From CAZUTK01 sp964623265 (lineage in GTDB: Bacteria > Electryoneota > B3-LCP): a stretch of 30,734 bases of DNA. The position numbers and the translations under genes were made by a program. This document shows, piece by piece, positions 1 to 7,636 of the stretch. The stretch covers positions 1-30,734 of the forward strand of contig CAZUTK010000036.1 of NCBI GenBank assembly GCA_964623265.1. Reading direction: 5' to 3'. The notes beneath the pieces were generated by a model. That model had not been told where the DNA came from. It saw nothing but the letters and a program-made list of their open reading frames with translations, and ran no database searches. The number at the start of each line of letters is the position of its first letter. The stretch's first letter is position 1.

Positions 1-479
1 GTCTGTGGATTAAATTCAAGAAAACGTTTCAAATATTGCTGGGTTTGTGCAGCGATCCAAAGGTAGCGGGTTTCCGTGTTGTATGCAATTCCGTAGAAAT
101 AATATCCGTCAAATACGAAACTGGTGTCTACGGCTAAAGTGTCCTGACGGAGCCGAACTAATTGACTATGAGCCTGACCCACCAAACCATGGCTCGTCAT
201 CCAAAAATTTCTTCCGTCAAATGTGATCCCCCACGGCTGTGTAATCGGAGATGGATAGATGTCAATCACTTCTAAATTATAGGGATTCACTGTATAGATT
301 GTATGTGTGTTCGCTGCGGAATCCCAGTCAACGTGCCATAAGAGTTTTCCATCAAAATACAATCCTAACGCATAATTTGCAGGCGATGGATACTCAGCCA
401 ACAACGTCCAGTAATCCTGTGCATTCGAAAACACGCTTCCCGACGCGCATAAAAGCAGAGAGATGAACAACCGTTTCAT
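1..479 (-). CDS. Secreted beta-propeller-like protein (3' end outside window)
   Basis: The frame is open from an ATG at 479 down to the window edge (159 codons), so the C-terminus is missing. The first residues, MKRLFISLLLCASGSVFSNA, form a clear signal peptide. The mature part repeats a pattern of short strands such as GLYFDGKLLWHVDW, GITFDGRNFWMTS and GIAYNTETRYLWIAA, spaced about 45-50 residues apart; this resembles blades of six-bladed propellers (NHL, SMP-30 or glutamine-cyclotransferase-like). A GAGGTG ribosome site lies just upstream and a near-consensus promoter at 515-543. Base composition is visibly more AT-rich than in the neighbouring operon. The protein is exported; the ligand or activity cannot be told. 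Seen: signal peptide and repeat pattern. Inferred: propeller fold. Confidence 0.8.
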   Translation of the reverse strand, partial: MKRLFISLLLCASGSVFSNAQDYWTLLAEYPSPANYALGLYFDGKLLWHVDWDSAANTHTIYTVNPYNLEVIDIYPSPITQPWGITFDGRNFWMTSHGLVGQAHSQLVRLRQDTLAVDTSFVFDGYYFYGIAYNTETRYLWIAAQTQQYLKRFLEFNPQ

Positions 480-514
480 CGCACACCTCGCTCTGAATAG
501 ATTCGAATGATGTC

Positions 515-543
515 AATATAATGCATTTCCGTTTGTTTGTCAA
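515..543 (-). promoter_or_regulatory. Sigma-70-type promoter for the secreted protein gene
   Basis: On the minus strand TTGACA (538-543) is separated by exactly 17 bases from TATATT (515-520). The start site would fall near 508, giving a leader of about 29 bases before the ATG at 479. Confidence 0.8.
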
Positions 544-573
544 GCGAATTCTTTTGCGCGGATTTTTTTCGAG

Positions 574-601
574 CAACTTTATCTCTGGAATTTGCGTCTA
601 A
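574..601 (+). promoter_or_regulatory. Candidate ECF-type autoregulatory promoter
   Basis: CAACTT (574-579), 17 bases, then TCTAA (597-601). This is close to the sigma-E class pattern (GAACTT, 16-17 bases, TCTRA) and lies directly upstream of the ECF sigma gene, where autoregulated promoters are expected. No good sigma-70 promoter was seen on this strand here. The match is by eye and one base off in the -35 core. Confidence 0.5.
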
Positions 602-641
602 AAAATGAGCGGAGGGAAAAGACCGGCAACTGCAGAATTTC

Positions 642-1214
642 ATGAATTCGGAAGAGATCGAACTGATCACACAGGCTCGCGAAGGCGACCAGAACGCATT
701 CGCCCGGCTGGTGCAAATGCACGATTCGCGGGTCATGTCCCTCGCCCGTTCCATTTTAGGCGCCGGTTTCGATGCGGAAGAAGTCTATCAAGAGATCTTC
801 CTGAAAGTGCACCGATCCCTCGCTTCGTTTCGTTTCGAATCGGATTTTTCCACCTGGATTCATCGCATCGCCGTGAACACAGCCTTGAGCAAGAAACGGA
901 GTCTGACCCGGCGGCGGGAAAAAGAACAAATTATGGAAGCCGACGACTTTTTCGACACCGCTTCCTGCAACCCCTGGGACAATCCGGAGAACCTGCAATT
1001 GCGGGGGGAGATTCTGGAGCAAATCGAGAAAGCGCTGGCGGGCATTCCGCCGCGACAGCGCATCGTCTTTGTGATGAAGCATGATCAGGGAATGAAGTTG
1101 AAAGAGATCGCCAAGACATTGGGCATCGGGGAAGGGACGGTGAAAGCCTATCTTTTCCGCGCCATTGAAAATCTGCGGCGCGCATTGGAACCCTATTACC
1201 GCATCGGGGACTAG
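642..1214 (+). CDS. ECF-family RNA polymerase sigma factor (RpoE-like)
   Basis: 190 residues, the usual size of an ECF sigma factor. Region 2 spans about residues 20-95: DAEEVYQEIFLKV matches the region 2.2 core-binding helix, and FSTWIHRIAVNTAL the -10 recognition helix. Region 4 spans about 130-182: GIPPRQRIVFVMK, then the helix-turn-helix LKEIAKTLGIGEGTVKAYLFRAI that reads the -35 element. It directs RNA polymerase to a small regulon, normally held inactive by a co-encoded anti-sigma factor, which is the next gene (37 bases downstream). The ATG at 642 lacks a close Shine-Dalgarno; GGAGGG at 611-616 would suit a CTG at 630, so the exact start is uncertain. First gene of a five-gene operon ending at 6149. 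Confidence 0.93.
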   Translation: MNSEEIELITQAREGDQNAFARLVQMHDSRVMSLARSILGAGFDAEEVYQEIFLKVHRSLASFRFESDFSTWIHRIAVNTALSKKRSLTRRREKEQIMEADDFFDTASCNPWDNPENLQLRGEILEQIEKALAGIPPRQRIVFVMKHDQGMKLKEIAKTLGIGEGTVKAYLFRAIENLRRALEPYYRIGD

Positions 1215-1251
1215 ATTTCGTTTACAGTACTCGTCAACGGATGGAAGGAAC

Positions 1252-2313
1252 ATGAACTGTCAGAAATTCGAAGAAATCTACTGGCTGAAACACTACGGTG
1301 AAGCAGTTTCCGGAGATGAGAAAGCCTGGCAGGCTCATGCGGAATCCTGTCCGCTCTGCCGGGATCGTCTGGAGGAATGGGATAAGCTGCGCGCCTTGTT
1401 GACAGCTCGGGAATCCTGCATCCCCCGTCCGGAAGCCCTGGAGCGCTCCCGTCGGCAGCTCACCGCCCGATTGAACGCGAGGCATTCTACATCCCGATGG
1501 CAGCATATCGAGGAATGGGTCCGGCGGATATTAGGCCAGCAGGGGTGGTTCCGCTGGGAGTTAGGCGTCGCCGCCGCTTCACTGTTGCTCGGTTTGATCT
1601 TAGGCAGAACGCTCTTTCAGCCGGAAATCCGGATTCAATCGGGTGTTCCGACTTCGGAATCCGCGAGTTTTACGAATAACGAGAAAGAGTTCATCGCCGA
1701 AAACCTTCTGCGGGACGGGGCGCAGATCTCCAATGTGCGGGTGCGCCGTTTGCCGGATGACGAAAACACCGTGGCGGTGCATTTCACCGCCGCACGGGAG
1801 TACCGAATCACAGGCCGCCCGGATGATCCGGTCGTGCTGGATCTGCTGGGGTGGGCGGTGAAGAACGAGGACAATTCAGGGGTGCGCCTGCAATCTATCG
1901 AAGAACTGGCGCGGGCGTCTTCTCTGAGCCCGCTCGCCCGTCAGACTCTGGCGTACGCATTGGTCAACGATGAGAACCCCGGCGTGCGTCTGCGGGCGCT
2001 CGAAGCGCTGTCGGAGACCCGACCGGACGAGCTGGCAGAGCAAGCGTACCTGAGCGCGCTTTTGAAGGATCCCAATCCGGCGGTGCGGATCCGCGCGATC
2101 GACGCCTTGCTCCAATCCAGACCGCTGGAGAAGGCCGAGACCTTCATCCTGCGCGCTGCCGAACTGGATACCAACGATTACGTCCGTCTGCAGGCGCAGC
2201 GCGCGCTGCGCCAAACCCATGCGGATTATCAAGTCCTGGAGCGAGACGGCGGCTTCGGAAATTCGACCGTTCGCGGCAAATACGCGGATACGACGAAAGG
2301 GGAATCGAAGTGA
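1252..2313 (+). CDS. Membrane anti-sigma factor with zinc-finger domain and extracytoplasmic HEAT repeats
   Basis: 353 residues from the ATG at 1252, chosen because GGAAGGA lies just before it; the longer frame from 1165 runs back into the sigma gene. The N-terminus has a ZAS/zf-HC2 signature: C3, H29, C33, C36 (HAESCPLC). A single membrane segment sits at about 103-122 (LGVAAASLLLGLILG). Beyond it are about four HEAT-like units near residues 205, 239, 272 and 305, each with a DxNxxVRLxAxxAL core. Known for the family: the ZAS domain binds the ECF sigma on the cytoplasmic side. Inferred: the HEAT region senses envelope state or binds a partner in the periplasm. The last codon overlaps the next gene, implying translational coupling. 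Confidence 0.85.
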   Translation: MNCQKFEEIYWLKHYGEAVSGDEKAWQAHAESCPLCRDRLEEWDKLRALLTARESCIPRPEALERSRRQLTARLNARHSTSRWQHIEEWVRRILGQQGWFRWELGVAAASLLLGLILGRTLFQPEIRIQSGVPTSESASFTNNEKEFIAENLLRDGAQISNVRVRRLPDDENTVAVHFTAAREYRITGRPDDPVVLDLLGWAVKNEDNSGVRLQSIEELARASSLSPLARQTLAYALVNDENPGVRLRALEALSETRPDELAEQAYLSALLKDPNPAVRIRAIDALLQSRPLEKAETFILRAAELDTNDYVRLQAQRALRQTHADYQVLERDGGFGNSTVRGKYADTTKGESK

Positions 2314-3644
2314 TGCATTCAAACTTGAGAAGAAGTTCGGGGTGGGTCGCTTTGCTGTTGCTGTTCGGATCTTTTGCAGGAGCGACGGATATTACCTACC
2401 AAAAAGAGCGCGGCGGATATCGGGTGATGGTCACCGACGTCTTCGACGCCGCGACCGGCGGCGAGCTCTCGATGAGCGGTTTGATCGGCGACTTGAAGGT
2501 CACCGGCGGCGCCGATCCGCGGGTCCAGATTCTCCAGAACTACTGGTTCGACGCCCAGAATGAAGCGGAAGCCGCCCGATTGCTGGAGAGATACCGCGCC
2601 GATGTCCGGCAGATCGGCAAGCGAATTGAAGTCACGGGGACGCCGGGGAAATACAGGAATGGATACAATGTGAATTACGATGTCCGCGTTCCGGAGAGAT
2701 GCAACGTAAAAGCGGCTACTTCGGGCGGCGATATTCTGCTTCGGCAGTTGGAAGGGGAAGTCGTCGTCAATACCGCCGGCGGCGACATCACGGCGGATGC
2801 CGTATCCGGCAGCCTTAAGGGGAACACCGCCGGCGGGGACATCATCGGGCGCAACCTCGCCGGGGCGGTTTCGCTGTCCACGGCGGGAGGCGACGTCACC
2901 CTGACGGACGGCCGCGTGGGACCCTTCACTCTGAAGACTTCCGGGGGGGACATCGAGATCCAGGCGATCTTAGGAAGCGTGGACGGTTCGACCTCCGGGG
3001 GGGATATGGAGGCGCACGACGTCATCGGCAACGTGAGTCTGCGCACCTCCGGAGGTGACATCACTTTGGTGAAAGTCCAGGGCACATCGCACGACATTTC
3101 CACTTCCGGCGGAGATATTGACGTGCGTGACGTGGACGGAAATGTGCAGGCGAAGACTTCTGGCGGGAATCTCAGGGTCAACCGCGTGAAGGGGAATTTT
3201 CAGGGGAACACATCCGGCGGAGACATCAATGTCAGTGAAGTCAGCGGCGACGTGGATGTACTAACGTCGGGGGGAATCCTGGATTTAAACGCGATTGCGG
3301 GACGGCTGATCGGTAAGACGTCCGGCGGGGATGTGCGCGCCCGGGTGGTGCAGGTGGGAAAACTGAACGGACCGATCAATCTGGCGACTTCCGGCGGGGA
3401 AATCGAACTGCTGCTGCCGCCCGACGTGCAAGCCCGCATCGAAGCGCGCATCCGGATCACCGACATCTTCGGCGTCTACGACGTGCACAGTGACTTTAAT
3501 CTGAAGATCAGCGAAGGAGAGGTGGAGGGCAAGAAGGGCCGGCGCGCCTTCGAAGTGACCGCCATCGGCGATCTGAACGGGGGAGGCCCGTTGATCGAAT
3601 TGGAAACCGTCAACGGGGACATCAGCATAGAAAAGGTCAGGTGA
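2313..3644 (+). CDS. DUF4097-family exported protein with TSGGDI beta-repeats
   Basis: 443 residues from the ATG at 2313, which overlaps the previous stop (TGATG); a GTG at 2310 is also possible, and AAAGGGG at 2296-2302 serves both. A signal peptide ends near GSFAGA. From about residue 135 the chain is 13 units of about 18-19 residues, each opening with T(S/A)GGD(I/V/M) or a close variant, as in LiaG/DUF4097 right-handed beta-solenoids. A final VNGDISIEK looks like the cap. The protein is probably in the periplasm or on the surface. In the LiaFSR and related systems DUF4097 proteins accompany envelope-stress sensors, which fits the sigma/anti-sigma pair upstream. Biochemical role unknown. 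Confidence 0.85.
   Translation: MHSNLRRSSGWVALLLLFGSFAGATDITYQKERGGYRVMVTDVFDAATGGELSMSGLIGDLKVTGGADPRVQILQNYWFDAQNEAEAARLLERYRADVRQIGKRIEVTGTPGKYRNGYNVNYDVRVPERCNVKAATSGGDILLRQLEGEVVVNTAGGDITADAVSGSLKGNTAGGDIIGRNLAGAVSLSTAGGDVTLTDGRVGPFTLKTSGGDIEIQAILGSVDGSTSGGDMEAHDVIGNVSLRTSGGDITLVKVQGTSHDISTSGGDIDVRDVDGNVQAKTSGGNLRVNRVKGNFQGNTSGGDINVSEVSGDVDVLTSGGILDLNAIAGRLIGKTSGGDVRARVVQVGKLNGPINLATSGGEIELLLPPDVQARIEARIRITDIFGVYDVHSDFNLKISEGEVEGKKGRRAFEVTAIGDLNGGGPLIELETVNGDISIEKVR
2718..3410 (+). repeat. Coding tandem repeat, 13 TSGGD-type units
   Basis: A degenerate 54-57 base unit inside the DUF4097 gene; each unit begins with an ACNTCCGGCGG- or ACCGCCGGCGG-like core. The period at protein level is 18-19 residues, with one longer unit near the end. 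Base-level similarity follows the conserved amino acids, so this is an old protein repeat rather than a recent DNA duplication. Confidence 0.85.
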
Positions 3645-3648
3645 CATC

Positions 3649-5202
3649 ATGACTCTCCAAGCTCGCAACGCGGTTTTTCCTGCGTGTCTCTGCTTCGTTG
3701 TGATTTTCAGCATGTTATCGGCCGCCTCCTACGCGTCCTCGGACGAGGTGCGCGTTTTCGGCGACAAGATTGTCGCGAAAGACGAGATGATTTCCGGCGA
3801 TGTCATCGCCGTAACCGGCAACCTCATCATCCGCGGACGGATTGCGGGGAACGCCGTGGCGATGATCGGCGACGTGATCCTCGATTCGTCCGCCGTGGTG
3901 GACGGCGACGTCATCGCCAAGCAGGGGCGGATCTACCGCAACGAAGGCGCGCTCGTTTCCGGCAATTTAATTGAAGGATCGGTTCCATCCATAAAGATTG
4001 GCAGAGGCAATGACCTGGAACCCAACCGATCGCGGTCTTATGATTTCCGCGACGACCTCTCTCGAAGCGGCGATCCATGGGATTCGTATCATCCCCGCTG
4101 CACCAAGTCGAAGCTGTTCATTCTCGCGGAAACGGAGGTCCATTTGTCCTATACGAAGGTGGATGGATTCTATCTGGGCATTCAGTTGGACAGACTGCCG
4201 GTATATGATTACGGCATCCATTTTCGAACCTTCGCATCGGGCGGATACGCCTTCGGATCGCACACCTGGCAGGGCGGCGGAGGCTTCGGTTTCGGCGTGC
4301 TGCCCCGCAACGACGATCCGCCGGATACCGACTGGCCGCAGCGGGCGCCCACCCTGCTGGAACTGTCCTTCGATGCTTATCATCAGAATGTTACAGAAGA
4401 TTCCTGGTATATGTCCGATTTTGAAAGCAGCTTGGCGTCCTTCTTCATCCACGAAGATTTTCGCGATTATTACCAGAGGGAGGGATTTGGAGTCTCTTTG
4501 ACCTGCATCCCACTGTCTTTTATGGATCTGCGCCTTCGGTATCAGGCGGAACAGCAGAGCAATCTGGAGAACGCCGTTGATTGGGCGCTATTCGGAGGTG
4601 ACAAGTCTTTCAGACCCAACCAGCCCATCGAACCCGGGATGCTGCGGAAATGGGTTTTCGGGATGAATCTGGATACTCGGGATGATGAGGAGGATCCGGA
4701 ATCGGGCTGGCTGATCGGGGTGAATTACGAATGGTCGGATCCCCGCATCGCCTCAGACTTCGATTACCACAAGTGGGTCCTGGATTTGCGCCGGTATCAG
4801 CCGCTGGGGCGATCCATCAACTTCGACACGCGCGTCCGTCTGGGCAATTCCGAAGGCAGGCTGCCGATACAGAAGCGATTCTATCTGGGGGGTCCTTCCT
4901 CTTTGCCCGGATTCGGCTTGAAGGAATTTTCCGGCCGGGAAACCGCGCTTTGGAATTCGGAAATCCGCCTACACGGCAGCCGGCGCCACGGTTTCTTCTT
5001 GGGCATCGAGTTGTTCTTCTTCGCGGATGTCGGGATGGCCGCCGACCGGCCGCTCGCCGAATTATCGCCGGAAGAATGGGCGAGCGATGTCGGCGTGGGC
5101 ATCGGCGACCCGACCGATACGGTCCGCCTGCTGGTCGCCAAGAGGACGGATACGGCGTATGATCCCTACGTCTGGATGCTGCGGATTCAGCGACCTTTTT
5201 AA
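3649..5202 (+). CDS. Outer-membrane D15/BamA-like barrel with N-terminal polymer-forming (bactofilin-like) domain
   Basis: 517 residues. Signal peptide 1-30 (ending SAASYAS). Residues about 33-110 are short repeats (ISGDVIAVTGNLIIRGRI, AVVDGDVIAKQGRI) like the beta-helix of bactofilin/polymer-forming proteins. The rest is aromatic-rich amphipathic strands of a D15/Omp85 barrel: LDTRDDEEDPESGWLIGVNY matches the early barrel strands, and LGGPSSLPGFGLKEF near residue 412 stands where Omp85 proteins carry the VRGF/Y loop-6 motif. The chain ends in a Phe (RIQRPF), the outer-membrane assembly signal. It has no POTRA domains; the solenoid replaces them. It begins four bases after the DUF4097 stop. 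Probably an outer-membrane anchor or channel for the operon's products; substrate unknown. Confidence 0.8.
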   Translation: MTLQARNAVFPACLCFVVIFSMLSAASYASSDEVRVFGDKIVAKDEMISGDVIAVTGNLIIRGRIAGNAVAMIGDVILDSSAVVDGDVIAKQGRIYRNEGALVSGNLIEGSVPSIKIGRGNDLEPNRSRSYDFRDDLSRSGDPWDSYHPRCTKSKLFILAETEVHLSYTKVDGFYLGIQLDRLPVYDYGIHFRTFASGGYAFGSHTWQGGGGFGFGVLPRNDDPPDTDWPQRAPTLLELSFDAYHQNVTEDSWYMSDFESSLASFFIHEDFRDYYQREGFGVSLTCIPLSFMDLRLRYQAEQQSNLENAVDWALFGGDKSFRPNQPIEPGMLRKWVFGMNLDTRDDEEDPESGWLIGVNYEWSDPRIASDFDYHKWVLDLRRYQPLGRSINFDTRVRLGNSEGRLPIQKRFYLGGPSSLPGFGLKEFSGRETALWNSEIRLHGSRRHGFFLGIELFFFADVGMAADRPLAELSPEEWASDVGVGIGDPTDTVRLLVAKRTDTAYDPYVWMLRIQRPF

Positions 5203-5225
5203 TCAGAAGTACATTTTTCGGAAGG

Positions 5226-5241
5226 CTGCGCATCAGCGCAG
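5226..5241 (+). other. Small intergenic hairpin within the operon
   Basis: CTGCGC, loop ATCA, GCGCAG in the 65-base gap before the Toastrack gene. No T-run follows, so it is not a terminator; it might affect mRNA stability or be chance. Confidence 0.35.
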
Positions 5242-5267
5242 ATTATCCGGATGAACTGGGAGGAGAC

Positions 5268-6149
5268 GTGAAGAAACAGATGCCGATATGGATCGCGATA
5301 TCCTTGGCTGCCTTCGCAGGACTGGGCTGGTGCAGGAGACAGGATCAATACGCCGATCTCAACAGGAAGATTTCCTTCGAAAAGCTGGACGAACTACGGG
5401 TGGAAATCGAAATCGGCGTGGCGGACCTGAACATCGCTCAATGCGCGGAAGACCTGCTCTTCGAAGGGAAGATCCACTACCGCCAGAAGCGCGGCGAACC
5501 GCGCATCGAATTCAATCGAACCGGGAAGACGGGCTATCTCACCATCCGGTCGGCGGATTCCGGCGACCAAGATGAACATCATTTTACGGGTCTGCGTTCC
5601 GGCGATGAGACCTGGGATCTGCGTTTCAACTCTAAAATCCCCATCAACTTCGACATCGAAGTGGGCTTGGTGGACGGAACAGTGGACTTGACTGGTATGC
5701 GCGTGACAGACCTGACCGTCAGCAGCGGCTTGTCCAATCTCGAGCTCAGCTTCTTCGAACCGAACGCGGAGACGCTCCAGGATATGAAGATCGAGTGCGG
5801 GCTGGGAGACTTCAAAGGCGTGCGCCTGGGCAATGCCAACTTTCGCAGACTGCGCGTGGAAGGAGGGTTAGGGAGCGTCAAGCTGGACTTGTCCGGGCAG
5901 TGGCGGCAGCCAGAAACGCAGATCCAAGTGGAAGCCGGCTTAGGATCCGCGCGGCTGGAGATTCCCGCTTCGCTGGGAGTCGAAGTGACTGCGCAGGATA
6001 ATTTCCTCTCCTCTCTGGAGATAGACCGCGGCATCCGCGAAATCCGCAAGGGGCTTTACCGCACCGCCAACTGGGAAGATGCGGGGCAACGGCTGATCAT
6101 CAATGCAGAAGTCGGTTTGGGGAGCTTCAAGATCAAAAGGACGGAATAG
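5268..6149 (+). CDS. Toastrack (DUF2154/LiaF-like) exported protein
   Basis: 293 residues from a GTG at 5268, preferred because GGGAGGAG is close upstream and it gives the basic MKKQ start of a signal sequence; an ATG at 5280 is possible. The signal sequence ends around LGW-C22; a lipobox is not convincing because Trp precedes the Cys. The mature part reads ELRVEIEIGVADLNI, then repeated units GLSNLELSF, GLGDFKGVRL, GLGSVKLDLSG, GLGSARLEIP and GLGSFKIKR. These glycine-turn beta repeats are typical of the Toastrack fold shared by LiaF C-termini and DUF2154. The protein sits in the envelope. Last gene of the sigma operon, 65 bases after the barrel gene, followed by a strong terminator. Family assignment is from motif appearance only. 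Confidence 0.75.
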   Translation: MKKQMPIWIAISLAAFAGLGWCRRQDQYADLNRKISFEKLDELRVEIEIGVADLNIAQCAEDLLFEGKIHYRQKRGEPRIEFNRTGKTGYLTIRSADSGDQDEHHFTGLRSGDETWDLRFNSKIPINFDIEVGLVDGTVDLTGMRVTDLTVSSGLSNLELSFFEPNAETLQDMKIECGLGDFKGVRLGNANFRRLRVEGGLGSVKLDLSGQWRQPETQIQVEAGLGSARLEIPASLGVEVTAQDNFLSSLEIDRGIREIRKGLYRTANWEDAGQRLIINAEVGLGSFKIKRTE

Positions 6150-6241
6150 CGTCGTGCGTCGCGCTGCGGGTGAGGTTCACATTCTGTTCTCCTCATGATG
6201 GATGACCGCCCGCCCTCCTCTTGAGGCGGATCCCACCGACG

Positions 6242-6271
6242 AAAACGCCGGCTCGCAAGAGCCGGCGTTTT
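6242..6271. terminator. Bidirectional intrinsic terminator
   Basis: A perfect 13-bp stem (6242-6254 with 6259-6271) around a GCAA loop, with AAAA and TTTT at the stem base. It lies between convergent genes ending at 6149 (+) and 6294 (-) and can serve both. Confidence 0.88.
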
Positions 6272-6293
6272 GCATCTCATTTGGAACGTGCGA

Positions 6294-7493
6294 CTATTTG
6301 ATCAGCATCAATTTTGTCGTCGCGCCGCCAGCAGTCGAAACGAGGCGGCAGACATAGAGGCCGGAAGGCAACCCAGATGCGTCGAAGAGGATTTCCCGTT
6401 CGCCGGCGGCGGCCCAACCGTCGAAGAGGGTCACAACTTCTCTGCCAGCTGGATCATACACGGTCAGCCGGATATCTCCGCCTGCGGGAAGATTGAAGTG
6501 AATCGTCGTCGCTGGATTGAAGGGATTGGGGTAATTCGCCAGCAAGATTTCGGACGACGGCAATGCGAGGTTTTCGAACGGTTCAACGGATGGATCCCCG
6601 TAATACACCAAACCGTAGCTTCCCGGGATCCACCCCGCTGGCATGACCGTGCCGTTGTTGATATAATCCAGGGCGTTGTGCGCCGAGCTCAGAGCGGATC
6701 CGCTGTTGGTGATCATATCCGCGCCGAAAGCGACCGCCTGCGAGACGGAGCGTTGATCCACGCTGATGATCTGCCAGGAGTATACGTATTCCGCGGCGAC
6801 GTTCAGCAGCAGAGCCAGCAGTTGTTTCTTGGTCTTGTTCTTCATGCCGATCGAGCCGCCGTTCGACAAATTAAAGGTGTTGAGCATATCCTGCGGGGTG
6901 AGCGGTGCGCCATTGACCGACGAGACGCCGCTGATTGGGAAATTCGGTTCGTCATCGAAAAGTTGATACACCAGGTTGAGATATTCCTGGAGCAGATCTG
7001 CGGGCACCTGGGGATTACCGCGTCCGGTGACCGCCACCTGCGCCTGATGCTTCCAGTAGCCGATGGTGTGCGGTGTGAAATTGGAGCCTGCCAGCACCAT
7101 CAGGAAGCAGCGGTAAAAGTTCGTTCCGACGATGCGGGGGTTGGCGTTCCACCAGGCGCCTTGCAAAGGATCCGTCGCCGCAACTACGCCGAGAGGCAGC
7201 AGGACTTCCACCTTGTAGCTGGTGCTGTAGGGGACGTCGTTGAAGTAGTAGATCCCCATAGGGGAAGTCAAGTTGTGCGCGGTCATAAAAGCGGCGTCCG
7301 TGTAGGTCACCGTCGAGTCCCGGAAGATGGAGAGGGTGTCGTAGAGGACCACCGTAACTCCGTTCATTCCGACGCCGGTGTCGCAGGTGCCGTTGTATAT
7401 GCGCACCTGACCGTACACGTCCACCGTGGCGCTCGCCAGCGACGATCCCAGCAACAAAACCACTGCGATGTATAAAATCGTAATTCTCTTCAT
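6294..7493 (-). CDS. Secreted protein with C-terminal FlgD-like/type A sorting domain
   Basis: 399 residues. The start at 7493 is chosen over longer frames because AAGGAG precedes it and it opens a textbook signal peptide (MKRITILYIAVVLLLGSSLASA). The N-terminal 100 residues look like a carboxypeptidase-regulatory or SdrD-type beta sandwich (VDVYGQVRIYNG). A GYWKHQ motif near residue 145, frequent in exported proteins of uncertain function, begins a helical central region. The last 85 residues hold ANYPNPFNPATTI, then TVYDPAGREV and LPSGLYVCRL, ending KLMLIK: the type A sorting domain used for type IX secretion or surface anchoring in FCB-group bacteria. No enzymatic motif was seen. It stands alone after the terminator at 7583-7614. 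Confidence 0.88.
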   Translation of the reverse strand: MKRITILYIAVVLLLGSSLASATVDVYGQVRIYNGTCDTGVGMNGVTVVLYDTLSIFRDSTVTYTDAAFMTAHNLTSPMGIYYFNDVPYSTSYKVEVLLPLGVVAATDPLQGAWWNANPRIVGTNFYRCFLMVLAGSNFTPHTIGYWKHQAQVAVTGRGNPQVPADLLQEYLNLVYQLFDDEPNFPISGVSSVNGAPLTPQDMLNTFNLSNGGSIGMKNKTKKQLLALLLNVAAEYVYSWQIISVDQRSVSQAVAFGADMITNSGSALSSAHNALDYINNGTVMPAGWIPGSYGLVYYGDPSVEPFENLALPSSEILLANYPNPFNPATTIHFNLPAGGDIRLTVYDPAGREVVTLFDGWAAAGEREILFDASGLPSGLYVCRLVSTAGGATTKLMLIK

Positions 7494-7582
7494 ATTCCGA
7501 TCTCCTTGTTGGTCAATTCTGTTAAGATGGTCAAATGTAGCATAAAACCGCGCTTCGAAACGTGACCCATGACACAAATTCG

Positions 7583-7614
7583 AAAAAATAAAAAAGTGAG
7601 GCATAAACCTCACT
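7583..7614 (-). terminator. Intrinsic terminator after the SUMF1-like lipoprotein gene
   Basis: Minus strand: AGTGAGG, loop of six, CCTCACT (stem 7595-7601 with 7608-7614), followed by a long T-rich run (7583-7594). Just downstream of the stop at 7637. Confidence 0.88.
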
Positions 7615-7636
7615 GAATGTCCGCACCGTCTCAAAA

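Noticed and set aside
1165..1251. N-terminal extension of the anti-sigma gene
   Set aside because: It overlaps the sigma factor end, and the ATG at 1252 has the proper ribosome site and the conserved zinc-finger start.
2718..3410. CRISPR-like or minisatellite array
   Set aside because: The periodicity is a protein repeat in frame inside DUF4097; units are degenerate and there are no unique spacers.
6270..7475. 401-codon plus-strand frame opposite the sorting-domain protein
   Set aside because: It begins inside the terminator hairpin region and is antisense to a gene with a signal peptide and sorting domain.
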